The notes: generated by a model not told the origin, from the letters alone. Counted from the stretch's first letter, positions 28,795 to 38,371 are shown. The stretch is 64,000 nucleotides of DNA from Agrobacterium tumefaciens (GCF_000834635.1 NZ_JXQV01000009.1:248001-312000); one strand, 5' to 3'. Made by a program: numbers and translations.

Positions 28795-29159
28795 GCAACA
28801 CTTGGCTGCGGCCTTCAACTCTTTTCCTGTCCGGCGCATTGGGCGCGGGTGGTGTGGCGCTTGCGGCGGCGGCAACACACACCGGGGCAACCCAAATGCT
28901 CGGCAATGCCTCAGCCATGTGCCTTGCCCATGCGCCCATTCTTCTTGGCATTCATGTGGGTTGGGACCGCATCAAAACCGCTGCTCCCGCCGCAGTCCTG
29001 CTTGGGCTGGGAACGGCACTGTTTGCCGGAGACCTCGTCTCACGGCACTTTACCGAAACCAGCCTGTTTCCCATGGCCGCACCAGCGGGTGGGCTTGGCA
29101 TGATCTTGGGTTGGCTGGTGCTGGCAAGCGCGGCATTTTTCAGCGCCGCGCGTCGATAG
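28791..29159 (+). CDS. DUF423 membrane protein
   Basis: A 122-residue protein with four hydrophobic segments and the DUF423 features LSGALGAGGVALAAAATH, ALFAGDLVSRHFTE and APAGGLGMILGWLVLA. The start codon overlaps the globin stop (ATGA), so the two are co-translated. Function is unknown. Confidence 0.86.
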   Translation: MSNTWLRPSTLFLSGALGAGGVALAAAATHTGATQMLGNASAMCLAHAPILLGIHVGWDRIKTAAPAAVLLGLGTALFAGDLVSRHFTETSLFPMAAPAGGLGMILGWLVLASAAFFSAARR

Positions 29160-29162
29160 GCA

Positions 29163-29576
29163 TCAGTCTGCCGCTCTTCGGTCGCTCATCGTCTGAAGCG
29201 CCCGCTCAAGGCTGGATTTGCTGCCATTGCGCAGCGGAATGAAGGTCTTGCCGAATTTCTTGCAGCCGGATTTGACCCGCAGGCAAGCATCATGGCTGAT
29301 ACAGTCGATGGGGCAAAACACGCAGTCCACCGATGGCAAAAGCGTATCGATGCGCGAAACGGCCTCCCTCAAGCCGCCATCGTGATGGATGAGCTCGGCA
29401 TCGAAGTTGCCTGCGATCTGGCGAAGATGCGCAACCTGACAGTCACGGCCGCCCACATAGAGAAAGCTTTTTGGCACAGAAGGCGCTGCTCGCCGGGCGG
29501 CGGATGATTCTGCCTGCTGCGAGCGGTCGTCCCGCTTGCCGTGCTTATCCGCCTTCTTCTTCTCTTTGCGCGCCAT
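29163..29576 (-). CDS. DUF2325 protein
   Basis: The 137-residue protein has a basic N-terminal 30 residues (KEKKKADKHGKRDDR) and a DUF2325 domain: SFLYVGGRDCQVAHLRQIAGNFDAELIHHDGGLRE and the Cys-rich segment VFCPIDCISHDACLRVKSGCKKFGKTF. The cysteines suggest a metal or redox role. It converges with the DUF423 gene with a 3-bp gap. Confidence 0.86.
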   Translation of the reverse strand: MARKEKKKADKHGKRDDRSQQAESSAARRAAPSVPKSFLYVGGRDCQVAHLRQIAGNFDAELIHHDGGLREAVSRIDTLLPSVDCVFCPIDCISHDACLRVKSGCKKFGKTFIPLRNGSKSSLERALQTMSDRRAAD

Positions 29577-29672
29577 GCCTTACCCTTACAGAAATTGCCG
29601 CCTGTTCGATCAGGCTCGCTGCACAATAGTAAAGATGAGTATTAGAGTAAAGATTAAAGTTGATTCATTGCC

Positions 29673-30332
29673 TCATGTTTTTTTGGATAAGGCAGGAATG
29701 ATGCCGAGACCACCCATGAAAAGCTGTTCCAGAAAGCGTGCCGCATCTTCAAAACGCCCCTCGCCCGCATGGGCAGAGCCAAGCACGGAGCGCACCTGCA
29801 CATCGAAATCGGCATAATGCTGGGTGGTGGCCCAGATGGAGAAAATCAGGTGATAGGGGTCGCATGGCAAAATGCGTCCAGCCTTGGCCCACGCACGAAT
29901 GACCTCTGCTTTCTCATCCACCAATTGCTTCAAAGGACCTTTCAACTCATCCTCCACATGGGGTGCGCCCTGCAACACCTCATTAGCAAACAAGCGGCTT
30001 TCACGCGGGTAGTCCCGCGCCATCTCCAGCTTTCGGCGCAAGTAGGATTTGATTTCCGTCTCGGGGTTACCGTCAGCATCAAACGCCCGCAGCGGATCAA
30101 GCCATGTGTCCAGCACACGCTCGATCAGGGCGCGGTGCATGGCCTCCTTGGTGCGGAAATAATAGAGCACATTTGGCTTCGACATGCCCGCGACCTCGGC
30201 GATCTGGTCAATCGTCGTGCCGCGAAAGCCATTGACGGAAAAGACATCGAGCGCCGCTTCCAGAATGATCTCTTCTTTTTCTTCCTGAATCCGCGTTCGC
30301 TTCTGTGTTTTCGCCGCTCTGGGTATGGCCAT
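29673..30332 (-). CDS. rutR: TetR-family regulator RutR
   Basis: The 219-residue protein has a TetR helix-turn-helix (ALDVFSVNGFRGTTIDQIAEVAGMSKPNVLYYFRTKEAMHRAL) and the RutR ligand domain with RLFANEVLQGAPHVEDEL and ILPCDPYHLIFSIWATTQHYADF. RutR senses uracil and thymine and controls pyrimidine degradation. Here it is divergent from a pyrimidine/hydantoin degradation operon, which fits well. The operator is not obvious in the 262-bp gap. Confidence 0.9.
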   Translation of the reverse strand: MAIPRAAKTQKRTRIQEEKEEIILEAALDVFSVNGFRGTTIDQIAEVAGMSKPNVLYYFRTKEAMHRALIERVLDTWLDPLRAFDADGNPETEIKSYLRRKLEMARDYPRESRLFANEVLQGAPHVEDELKGPLKQLVDEKAEVIRAWAKAGRILPCDPYHLIFSIWATTQHYADFDVQVRSVLGSAHAGEGRFEDAARFLEQLFMGGLGIIPALSKKT

Positions 30333-30543
30333 GAAGGGTCTCTGTTTGTTTTGGATGCAATTGACAGATCTGACTGGGCAAAAAATAATCTGTGGCGAAA
30401 AATCGAGCAGAAAACATCAGTTTCACACAGCGAAATTCCCCCTATTTCTTTTAGGCATCAAAGCCCGAAATCACAATGTTTACCAGCCGGTCAAATTAAC
30501 TGGCCACCCCTTCTCCCGCACATTTTGCTCAACCCTCAGGGAA

Positions 30544-30560
30544 CGGCACGCCCCTTGCAT
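30544..30560 (+). promoter_or_regulatory. Sigma-54 promoter of the pyrimidine operon
   Basis: CGGCACGCCCCTTGCAT matches the sigma-54 consensus (TGGCACG-N4-TTGCA) with the obligatory GG (30545-30546) and GC (30557-30558) exactly 10 bases apart. It ends 34 bp before the start codon of the first operon gene. It implies activation by NtrC or another enhancer protein under nitrogen limitation. Confidence 0.85.
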
Positions 30561-30594
30561 GATGAACATCAAAACAGGTGAGGAAAAGACTGGC

Positions 30595-31848
30595 ATGCTG
30601 GAAATACCCGGAAAAAACCTGACCATCGATGGCAATCGCCTATGGGATAGCCTGATGGACATGGCGAAGATTGGCCCCGGCATTGCCGGTGGCAACAACC
30701 GCCAGACCCTGACCGATGACGACGCCAAGGGGCGCGAACTGTTCAGGGACTGGTGCGAGGCGGCAGGCATGAGCGTCGGTGTCGATGCCATGGGCACCAT
30801 GTTCGCCACCCGCCCCGGCAGCGACCCGGATGCTTTGCCCGTCTATATCGGCAGCCATCTCGACACCCAGCCAACGGGCGGCAAGTTCGATGGCGTTTTG
30901 GGCGTGCTGGCGGGACTGGAAGTGGTGCGCAGCCTGAACGATCTCGATATCAAGACCCGGCATCCGATTGTTGTCACCAACTGGGCGAATGAAGAAGGCG
31001 CGCGCTTTGCCCCAGCCATGCTGGCGTCAGGTGTTTTCGCTGGCGTTCACGATCTCGACTACGCCTATAGCCGCACCGACACGGCGGGCAAGACCTATGG
31101 AGAAGAGTTAAAGCGCATCGGCTGGCTCGGAGATGAAGAGGTCGGTGCCCGCAAGATGCACGCCTATTTCGAATATCACATCGAGCAGGGCCCGATCCTC
31201 GAAGCACATGGCAAGCAGATCGGCGTAGTCACCCATTGTCAGGGCCTCTGGTGGCTGGAAGTGACCTTGACCGGCAAGGAGGCGCATACCGGCTCCACGC
31301 CAATGGCGATGCGCGTCAATGCCGGGCTGGTCGCCGCGCGCATTATTGAAAAAGTGCAGGAGGTCGCGATGGCCCATCAGCCCGATGCGATGGCTGGCGT
31401 GGGCCAGATGATCTTTTCGCCCAACTCCCGCAATGTGTTGCCCGGCAAGGTCGTCTTCACCATAGACCTGCGCACGCCATCGCAGGAAAAACTCGATTCC
31501 ATGCGGGCCATTTTTGAGCGTGAAGTGCGTGCGATTGCAGACGAACTCGGCGTCGGCTGCAGCATTGAAGCCATCGGCCATTTCGACCCCGTGACCTTCG
31601 ATCCCATCCTCACGGGCCGCGTGCGGGACGCGGCGGAAAAGCTGGGCTACAGCCATATGGATATCATCTCGGGTGCGGGCCATGACGCCTGCTGGACGGC
31701 CAGGGTCGCACCCTCAACGATGATTTTCTGCCCCTGCGTGGACGGCCTTTCCCACAATGAAGCCGAAGACATTTCTCCCGAATGGGCGGCCGCCGGCTGC
31801 AACGTGTTGCTGCACGCCGTGCTCGAAACTGCGGAGATCGTGGAATGA
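30595..31848 (+). CDS. Zn-dependent amidohydrolase (beta-ureidopropionase/N-carbamoylase)
   Basis: The 417-residue enzyme belongs to the M20/HyuC-AmaB family. Metal ligands are seen in YIGSHLDTQPTGGKFDGVLG, NWANEEGARFAP and, near the C-terminus, SGAGHDACW and GLSHNEAEDI. It hydrolyses N-carbamoyl-beta-amino acids, the last step of reductive pyrimidine breakdown, or N-carbamoyl amino acids from hydantoins. ATG 30595 is preceded by GAGG. Its stop overlaps the dihydropyrimidinase start by ATGA. Confidence 0.9.
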   Translation: MLEIPGKNLTIDGNRLWDSLMDMAKIGPGIAGGNNRQTLTDDDAKGRELFRDWCEAAGMSVGVDAMGTMFATRPGSDPDALPVYIGSHLDTQPTGGKFDGVLGVLAGLEVVRSLNDLDIKTRHPIVVTNWANEEGARFAPAMLASGVFAGVHDLDYAYSRTDTAGKTYGEELKRIGWLGDEEVGARKMHAYFEYHIEQGPILEAHGKQIGVVTHCQGLWWLEVTLTGKEAHTGSTPMAMRVNAGLVAARIIEKVQEVAMAHQPDAMAGVGQMIFSPNSRNVLPGKVVFTIDLRTPSQEKLDSMRAIFEREVRAIADELGVGCSIEAIGHFDPVTFDPILTGRVRDAAEKLGYSHMDIISGAGHDACWTARVAPSTMIFCPCVDGLSHNEAEDISPEWAAAGCNVLLHAVLETAEIVE

Positions 31849-33299
31849 CCACCATCATCAAGAACGGCACCATCGTGACCGCCGATCTGACCTACAAGGC
31901 CGACATCAAGATCGAAGGCGGCATCATTGTCGAGATCGGGCCTGACCTCTCCGGCGGCACGGTTCTGGATGCGACAGGCTGCTACGTCATGCCCGGCGGC
32001 ATCGATCCGCATGTGCATCTGGAAATGCCCTTCATGGGTACCTATTCGGCAGATAATTTCGAAAGCGGAACCCGCGCAGCCTTGAGCGGCGGCACGACGA
32101 TGGTGGTGGATTTCTGCCTGCCGGAGCCGGGTCAATCGCTGCTGGATGCGCTGAGCCGCTGGGATAACAAGGCAACACGCGCGACCTGCGATTATTCCTT
32201 TCATCTGGCTGTGACATGGTGGGGCGAGCAGGTCTTCGATGACATGAAGACTGTGGTGCAAGAGAAAGGCATCAACAGTTTCAAGCACTTCATGGCCTAT
32301 AAAGGCGCGCTGATGGTGAATGACGACGAGATGTTCGCCTCGTTTTCACGTTGCGCGGAGCTTGGCGCACTGCCCATGGTGCATGCCGAGAACGGCGATA
32401 TCGTTGCCCAGATGCAGGCGAAGCTTCTGGCGCAGGGCAATAACGGGCCGGAAGCGCATGCCTATTCCCGCCCCGCATCCGTGGAGGGCGAAGCCACCAA
32501 CCGCGCCATCATCATTGCCGATATGGCGGGCGCCCCGCTCTATGTTGTCCACACCTCCTGTGAACAAGCGCATGAGGCCATCCGCCGGGCGCGCCAGAAC
32601 GGCATGCGGGTTTATGGAGAACCGCTGATCCAGCACCTCATTCTGGACGAGAGCGAATATGCCAATGCCGATTGGGACCACGCCGCCCGCCGTGTCATGT
32701 CGCCACCGTTCCGCAACAAGCAGCATCAGGACAGCCTCTGGGCAGGCCTCGCCGCCGGTTCCCTGCAATGCGTGGCAACAGACCATTGCGCCTTCACAAC
32801 GGAGCAGAAACGCAACGGCTTCGGGGATTTTACGAAAATTCCCAACGGCACGGGCGGCCTTGAAGATCGCCTTCCGCTTCTGTGGACGCACGGCGTTGCC
32901 ACAGGTCGCCTGACGATGAACGAATTTGTTGCGGTGACCTCAACCAATATCGCCAAGATCCTGAACATCTACCCCAGAAAGGGTGCCATTCTGGTCGGCA
33001 GCGATGCCGATATCGTCGTCTGGGACCCTGAGCTTGAAAAGACAATCAGCGCCAAAAACCAGCAATCCGCTATCGATTACAACGTCTTCGAAGGTCAGAC
33101 CGTCAAGGGCCTGCCACGCTTCACCCTGTCACGCGGTGTCGTCGCCATTGAGGAAAGCACGGTGAAAACCGTGGAGGGTCATGGGCAATTTGTGGCGCGG
33201 CAGCCTTACCCCGCTGTCTCCAAGGCGCTGTCCACGTGGAAAGAACTCGTCGCACCCCGCAAGGTGGAGCGCACAGGCATACCGGCGAGCGGAGTGTGA
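31845..33299 (+). CDS. hydA: Dihydropyrimidinase / hydantoinase
   Basis: The 484-residue protein is a D-hydantoinase/dihydropyrimidinase. The binuclear zinc site is visible: GGIDPHVHLEMP (two His), the carboxylated Lys in FMAYKGALM, His in MVHAENGD, His in YVVHTSCEQA and Asp in VATDHCAF. It opens dihydrouracil, dihydrothymine or hydantoin rings, feeding the product to the carbamoylase encoded just upstream. It is cytoplasmic. The dihydropyrimidine dehydrogenase genes that usually accompany this enzyme are not in the window. Confidence 0.94.
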   Translation: MTTIIKNGTIVTADLTYKADIKIEGGIIVEIGPDLSGGTVLDATGCYVMPGGIDPHVHLEMPFMGTYSADNFESGTRAALSGGTTMVVDFCLPEPGQSLLDALSRWDNKATRATCDYSFHLAVTWWGEQVFDDMKTVVQEKGINSFKHFMAYKGALMVNDDEMFASFSRCAELGALPMVHAENGDIVAQMQAKLLAQGNNGPEAHAYSRPASVEGEATNRAIIIADMAGAPLYVVHTSCEQAHEAIRRARQNGMRVYGEPLIQHLILDESEYANADWDHAARRVMSPPFRNKQHQDSLWAGLAAGSLQCVATDHCAFTTEQKRNGFGDFTKIPNGTGGLEDRLPLLWTHGVATGRLTMNEFVAVTSTNIAKILNIYPRKGAILVGSDADIVVWDPELEKTISAKNQQSAIDYNVFEGQTVKGLPRFTLSRGVVAIEESTVKTVEGHGQFVARQPYPAVSKALSTWKELVAPRKVERTGIPASGV

Positions 33300-33300
33300 G

Positions 33301-34095
33301 ATGACAGTAAAAACCTCCTATTCCGTTGTATCAGCCAAGAACCTCGGCCTGACATTCGAGACCGGGGACGGCCCGGTTCATGCCCTCGCCAATGTCGATC
33401 TTGAGGTCAAGAAAGGCGATTTCGTATCCTTCATCGGCCCTTCCGGCTGCGGCAAAACTACGTTTCTGCGCGTCATCGCCGATCTGGAAAAGCACACATC
33501 GGGCGAAATCAGCGTCAACGGCACAACGCCAGAGAATGCCCGCAAGGACAGATCCTATGGCTATGTGTTTCAGGCAGCCGCACTTTACCCATGGCGCACC
33601 ATTGAAAAGAACATCGCGCTACCGCTTGAAATTATGGGCTACACTAGAGACGAGCAGCAGGCGCGCATCAAACGCACGCTTGATCTCGTCAATCTCGGTG
33701 GCTTTGCCAAGAAATTTCCGTGGCAACTCTCCGGCGGCATGCAGCAGCGCGCCTCTATTGCCCGTGCGCTGGCTTTCGATGCCGACCTGCTTTTGATGGA
33801 CGAACCCTTCGGCGCACTGGACGAAATCGTTCGCGACCACCTCAATGAGCAGCTCCTAAAATTGTGGGACGCCACCGGCAAAACCATATGCTTCGTGACC
33901 CACTCCATTCCCGAAGCCGTCTATCTCTCCACCAAGATCGTCGTCATGTCTCCCCGCCCCGGCCGGGTAACCGACATCATCGAATCCACCCTGCCGCGTG
34001 AGCGTCCGCTCGAAATTCGTGAAACGCCGGAATTTCTGGAAATCGCCCAGCGAGTCCGCGAAGGCCTGAAGGCGGGGCACAGCTATGACGGGTGA
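33301..34095 (+). CDS. ABC transporter ATP-binding protein (nitrate/taurine type)
   Basis: A 264-residue ATPase of the SsuB/TauB class with GPSGCGKTTFLR, LSGGMQQRASIARAL and LLLMDEPFGALDE. It starts one base after the dihydropyrimidinase stop, and its own end overlaps the first permease. It should power uptake of a pyrimidine, hydantoin or thiamin-precursor-like heterocycle, judging from operon context. Confidence 0.93.
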   Translation: MTVKTSYSVVSAKNLGLTFETGDGPVHALANVDLEVKKGDFVSFIGPSGCGKTTFLRVIADLEKHTSGEISVNGTTPENARKDRSYGYVFQAAALYPWRTIEKNIALPLEIMGYTRDEQQARIKRTLDLVNLGGFAKKFPWQLSGGMQQRASIARALAFDADLLLMDEPFGALDEIVRDHLNEQLLKLWDATGKTICFVTHSIPEAVYLSTKIVVMSPRPGRVTDIIESTLPRERPLEIRETPEFLEIAQRVREGLKAGHSYDG

Positions 34096-34966
34096 CATGT
34101 TGCGCCAACGCGTTCTTCCCGTCCTCACCATTATCTTCGCCATTCTCGTCATCTGGCATGTCGCGGTCGTCTACCTCAACATGCCCTTCGCACGAGATCA
34201 GGCAGCAAGAGCTGGCGAGCAACCGGGCTTCACAGAACTGCTGCCGCAGACATTTGCGCAGGAGCGTCCGGTGTTACCGGCGCCGCACCAGATCATCGCA
34301 GAGCTTTGGGATACGACCGTCAACAAGGCCGTCACCTCAAAACGCAGCCTGATCTACCATACGGGTATTACGCTTTCGGCGACGCTTCTGGGTTTTGGTA
34401 TCGGAACCGCACTCGGCATTCTCATCGCGGTCGCCATTGTTCATAACCGTGCTCTGGATCGTTCGGTCATGCCGTGGATCATCGCCAGCCAGACGATCCC
34501 CATCATCGCGGTCGCACCGATGATTATCGTCGTGCTGAACTCCATCGGCATCTCAGGCCTTCTGCCCAAGGCGCTGATATCAACCTATCTCAGTTTCTTC
34601 CCCATTGTGGTGGGCATGGTGAAGGGCTTGCGAAGCCCCGAAGGCATTCAGCTGGATTTGATGCGCACCTACCACTCTTCACCTTCCCAGATTTTCTGGA
34701 AGCTGCGCTGGCCATCGGCCCTGCCCTATCTCTTCACATCGCTCAAAATCGCCATCGCCATTTCGCTGGTCGGCGCCATTGTCGGTGAGTTGCCAACGGG
34801 GGCCGTGGCTGGCCTTGGCGCCAGACTGCTGTCCGGCTCCTATTACGGCCAAACCGTGCAGATATGGGCCGCCCTCTTCATGGCGGCGGCACTGGCTGCG
34901 ATCCTCGTCTCCATAATCGGCCTTGCCCATGGTGCCGTGTTGAAACGAATGGGAGAAAGGCCATGA
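34085..34966 (+). CDS. ABC transporter permease 1
   Basis: The 293-residue permease has one N-terminal helix (VLPVLTIIFAILVIWHVAVVYLN), a long periplasmic stretch and about five further helices with the coupling loop ExxxxDLMRTYHSSPSQIFWKLRWPSALPY. It overlaps the ATPase by 11 bp and the second permease by 4 bp. With its partner it forms a heterodimeric channel. Confidence 0.9.
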   Translation: MTGDMLRQRVLPVLTIIFAILVIWHVAVVYLNMPFARDQAARAGEQPGFTELLPQTFAQERPVLPAPHQIIAELWDTTVNKAVTSKRSLIYHTGITLSATLLGFGIGTALGILIAVAIVHNRALDRSVMPWIIASQTIPIIAVAPMIIVVLNSIGISGLLPKALISTYLSFFPIVVGMVKGLRSPEGIQLDLMRTYHSSPSQIFWKLRWPSALPYLFTSLKIAIAISLVGAIVGELPTGAVAGLGARLLSGSYYGQTVQIWAALFMAAALAAILVSIIGLAHGAVLKRMGERP

Positions 34967-35835
34967 CAAACCCCGGCTGGGTTATCGGCGCAATCCTGTT
35001 CTGGCTTGCGGCGTGGACGTTGAACGAGCGGCTGGTCCGCCACCGCTTCAAAGCATTAGCGGCAAGACGCGCTAGCGACATCGCGGTCCCCTTGATTTTC
35101 GGCGCGGCACTCATCATGCTGTGGGAAGGCATGGTGCGCGGCTTTTCAGTGCCATCCATTCTGTTGCCCGCCCCCAGCGCAATCTTCCTGCGCCTCATAA
35201 GTTCACTGCCGATCCTTTGGGCGGACTTTCGCCAGACATTCCTGAAATCGGTGCTGACGGGCTACGTGTTGGGCTGCGGCCTCGGCTTCGGCGTTGCCAT
35301 TCTCATTGATCGTTCACCGTTTCTGCAACGTGGCCTGCTGCCCATCGGCAATTTCGTGTCCGCGCTGCCTGTGGTCGGCATAGCGCCGATCATGGTCATG
35401 TGGTTCGGTTTCGACTGGCAGTCCAAAGTGGCCGTGGTCGTCATCATGACCTTCTTCCCGATGCTCGTGAACACGGTGCAGGGGCTTTCCGCTTCCAGCC
35501 ACATCGAGCGGGATCTAATGCACACCTATGCTGCCGGATGGTGGCAGACGCTGGTGAAGCTTCGCCTTCCCGCAGCATGGCCGTTTATTTTCAATGCCTT
35601 GAAGATCAATTCGACGCTGGCTCTGATTGGGGCGATCGTCGCGGAGTTCTTCGGCACGCCCATTGTGGGCATGGGCTTTCGCATCTCGGCTGAAATGGGC
35701 CGGAGCAATGTTGATATGGTCTGGGCCGAGATTGCCGTCGCGGCAATCGCGGGCTCCGGCTTTTATGGTCTGGTGGCGCTGGCAGAGCGCGCCGTCACCT
35801 TCTGGCATCCGTCCGTCCGCAGTGGGCGAACGTAA
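34963..35835 (+). CDS. ABC transporter permease 2
   Basis: The 290-residue permease has six or so helices and the coupling loop HIERDLMHTYAAGWWQTLVKLRLPAAWPF. Its ATG 34963 overlaps the previous stop (ATGA). It is the second half of the heterodimeric transporter. Confidence 0.9.
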   Translation: MTNPGWVIGAILFWLAAWTLNERLVRHRFKALAARRASDIAVPLIFGAALIMLWEGMVRGFSVPSILLPAPSAIFLRLISSLPILWADFRQTFLKSVLTGYVLGCGLGFGVAILIDRSPFLQRGLLPIGNFVSALPVVGIAPIMVMWFGFDWQSKVAVVVIMTFFPMLVNTVQGLSASSHIERDLMHTYAAGWWQTLVKLRLPAAWPFIFNALKINSTLALIGAIVAEFFGTPIVGMGFRISAEMGRSNVDMVWAEIAVAAIAGSGFYGLVALAERAVTFWHPSVRSGRT

Positions 35836-35858
35836 ACAAAGAAAAAAAGGGAACAGCG

Positions 35859-36851
35859 ATGAGAAACAAACTTGCATCCATGCTTCTTGCCGGAGCAACG
35901 CTGATGACAGCGTTTAACGCACACGCCGCAGAGAAGGTCACACTCCAGCTGAAATGGGTCACGCAGGCCCAGTTCGCCGGTTATTATGTTGCCAAGGACA
36001 AGGGTTTCTATGAAGCCGAAGGCCTCGACGTGGAGATCAAGCCCGGCGGCCCCGATATCGCACCGGCGCAGGTTCTGGCGGGCGGCGGCGCAGATGTTGT
36101 TGTCGATTGGCTGCCATCGGCGCTTGCAACCCGCGAGAAAGGCGTACCGCTGGTCAACATCGCCCAGCCTTTCAAGAAATCCGGCATGATGCTGACCTGC
36201 CTGAAAGAAACCGGCATCACCAAGCCCGAGGATTTCAAGGGCAAGACCCTTGGCGTCTGGTTCTTCGGCAATGAATATCCATTCCTGTCTTGGATGGCGC
36301 ATCTAAAAATCCCGACGACCGGCGGCGCCGATGGCGTGACGGTGTTGAAGCAGGGCTTTAACGTGGATCCGCTGTTGCAAAAGCAGGCAGCGTGCATTTC
36401 CACCATGACCTACAATGAATATTTGCAGGTGCTGGAAGCAGGCGTGAAGGCCAGCGACCTCGTTACCTTCAAATATGAAGATGAAGGCGTCGCCACGCTG
36501 GAAGATGGTCTCTATGTGCTGGAAGACAAGCTGAAGGACGCCAAGTTCAAGGAAGACATGGTCAAATTCGTGCGCGCCTCCATGAAGGGCTGGAAGTGGG
36601 CGGCAGAGAACCCGAATGATGCCGCTGACATCATTCTGGAAAACGATGCCTCCGGCGCGCAGACCGAAGCGCACCAGAAAGGCATGATGACGGAGGTCGC
36701 CAAGCTGACGGCAGGCTCGACCGGCGCGCTGGATAAGGCCGATTATGACCGCACAGTCAAAACCCTGCTAGGCGGCGGCTCGGATCCTGTCATTACCAAG
36801 GAGCCAACAGGCGCATTCACTTCAGAGATCACGGATGCTGCTCTGAAATAG
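35859..36851 (+). CDS. ABC transporter substrate-binding protein (NMT1/THI5-like)
   Basis: A 330-residue precursor with signal peptide MRNKLASMLLAGATLMTAFNAHAA. The mature part starts EKVTLQLKWVTQAQFAGYYVAKDKGFYEAEGLDVEIKPGGPDIAP, the hallmark of NMT1/THI5-like binding proteins that carry pyrimidine or thiamin-precursor heterocycles. In this operon it probably binds a pyrimidine or hydantoin. A strong stem-loop follows. Confidence 0.92.
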   Translation: MRNKLASMLLAGATLMTAFNAHAAEKVTLQLKWVTQAQFAGYYVAKDKGFYEAEGLDVEIKPGGPDIAPAQVLAGGGADVVVDWLPSALATREKGVPLVNIAQPFKKSGMMLTCLKETGITKPEDFKGKTLGVWFFGNEYPFLSWMAHLKIPTTGGADGVTVLKQGFNVDPLLQKQAACISTMTYNEYLQVLEAGVKASDLVTFKYEDEGVATLEDGLYVLEDKLKDAKFKEDMVKFVRASMKGWKWAAENPNDAADIILENDASGAQTEAHQKGMMTEVAKLTAGSTGALDKADYDRTVKTLLGGGSDPVITKEPTGAFTSEITDAALK

Positions 36852-36862
36852 AGTTGTTGAAA

Positions 36863-36888
36863 CGAGGTGCGCAGTTCAGCGCACCTCG
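36863..36888 (+). terminator. Terminator of the pyrimidine operon
   Basis: CGAGGTGCGC, loop AGTTCA, GCGCACCTCG is a perfect 10-bp stem 12 bp after the stop, followed by an A/T-rich stretch that includes TTTTTC at 36900. Confidence 0.85.
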
Positions 36889-37176
36889 GCTACCTAAAAT
36901 TTTTCTTTACTTATATTCAAATCTATATGTCACCCATTCGTTCCTTGGATTGAATTGAACCGGGCTACGACTTACATTCCGCAACGACAGACTCGAATAT
37001 TCACCTCGCGCCAGACAAGGCCAGTCCAAGGGTCAGATTCTCGCCGATGAAGCAGTGTTCTGCGAGGTGAATGCAACGGATTGTCAGCACATTTTCTTGC
37101 ATTCATTGTCGCATGACTTTCCAAGGGCACAGCATGTGCGTGGTGGACGTGCGATCCGACCTTGGAACGGACAGAT
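36889..37176. other. Intergenic region before the RND genes
   Basis: About 290 bp, AT-rich at first (36893-36940). It must hold the promoter of the efflux pair, but no TetR-type regulator gene lies nearby and I could not pick out a confident operator or promoter. Confidence 0.45.
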
Positions 37177-38358
37177 ATGCACCGCAACACAATCGCAACA
37201 CGGCTCCTGCTTCTCACGGCCTCGGCTTTGTTTGTGCCCGCAATGGCAAACGGGCAGGGCGGTGCAGACCGCCAGGGCCTACCCTCCATCGTGGTCAGCG
37301 AAGCCAAAACCCGTGATCTCGTGGACCGCGTCGTGGCGACGGGAACGCTTATGGCAGTGGATGAGATTTACGTGCAGCCGCTTGTGGAAGGCCTGTCTGT
37401 TGATCGGTTGAATGTCGATATCGGTGACAGGGTCGAGGCTGGCGCATCGCTCGCCGAACTGTCTAAAGACAGCCTCATCCTGCAAAAGAGCCAGCTTGAG
37501 GCCAACCGGGCGAAAGCGGAAGCGGGCGTGGCGCAAAGCAAGGCGCAGGTTATCGAGGCGCAGGCAAATTACGACGATGCGGTGCGCCAGCGCGACCGTG
37601 CGGGCCGTCTTGGCGAATCCGGTTCAGGCTCGGTCTCGCAGGTGGAACAAACCGCATCCGCCGCAGATGTGGCGCAAGCACGCCTTCAAGCCGCCAAACA
37701 ATCCGTGACGGTGGGTGAAGCCGACATAAAGGTCGTTGACGCTCAGATCGCCGACATCGATCTCAAACTCTCGCGCACAAGCGTGAAGACACCGGTTGCC
37801 GGTATCGTCTCCGCCAAGAATGCCCGCGTTGGCGCCATTGCCAGCGGCAGCGGCAATCCGCTCTTTACCGTCATCAAGGACAACGCCATCGAACTCGTGG
37901 CCGATCTTTCGGAAACCGATATTCAGAAGGTGAAGGCTGGGCAAAAAGCCGTCATCATGGTTGCAGGCGGCACCGACAGGATCGAAGGCGAAGTACGGCT
38001 TGTCTCGCCGACCGTTGACGCGACCACCCGCCTTGGCTCCGTGCACATTCTTCTACCCGCAGACAGCCCTGCCCGCGCCGGCATGTATGGCAGCGCCGAA
38101 GTCGTCATTTCATCCGCCAATGCGCTCGCCTTGCCGCTATCCGCAGTCACTTCGGGCCGCAAGGGATCAAGCACCCGGCGGGTGGAAAATGGCGTGGTCA
38201 AGCAGGTTGCCGTGGAAATCGGTATTCAGGACAGTGGCTTTGTCGAAATCAAAAGCGGAATTTCCGCAGGCGACGTCGTTGTTGAAAAAGCAGGCGCATT
38301 CGTGCGCGATGGTGACAAGATCAACCCGGTTCCGGCTGATGCCGCAGCCTCGAACTGA
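37177..38358 (+). CDS. RND efflux periplasmic adaptor subunit
   Basis: The 393-residue protein begins at ATG 37177 with a signal sequence (MHRNTIATRLLLLTASALFVPAMANG). It has the membrane-fusion-protein layout: barrel-sandwich halves (GTLMAVDEIYVQPLVEGLSVDRLNVDIGDRVEAG...KTPVAGIVSAKNARVGAIAS), an alpha hairpin rich in Ala, Gln, Glu and Lys, then beta-barrel and membrane-proximal domains. It pairs with the RND pump gene 13 bp downstream. No outer-membrane channel gene is present, so TolC from elsewhere is probably used. Confidence 0.9.
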   Translation: MHRNTIATRLLLLTASALFVPAMANGQGGADRQGLPSIVVSEAKTRDLVDRVVATGTLMAVDEIYVQPLVEGLSVDRLNVDIGDRVEAGASLAELSKDSLILQKSQLEANRAKAEAGVAQSKAQVIEAQANYDDAVRQRDRAGRLGESGSGSVSQVEQTASAADVAQARLQAAKQSVTVGEADIKVVDAQIADIDLKLSRTSVKTPVAGIVSAKNARVGAIASGSGNPLFTVIKDNAIELVADLSETDIQKVKAGQKAVIMVAGGTDRIEGEVRLVSPTVDATTRLGSVHILLPADSPARAGMYGSAEVVISSANALALPLSAVTSGRKGSSTRRVENGVVKQVAVEIGIQDSGFVEIKSGISAGDVVVEKAGAFVRDGDKINPVPADAAASN

Positions 38359-38371
38359 TTGAGAGCAAACC

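Noticed and set aside
30355-30400. RutR operator (TTGACCA/TGGTCAA type) at TTGACAGATCTGACTGGGCAA
   Set aside because: Only the half TTGAC matches well and the symmetry is poor, so I do not call it.
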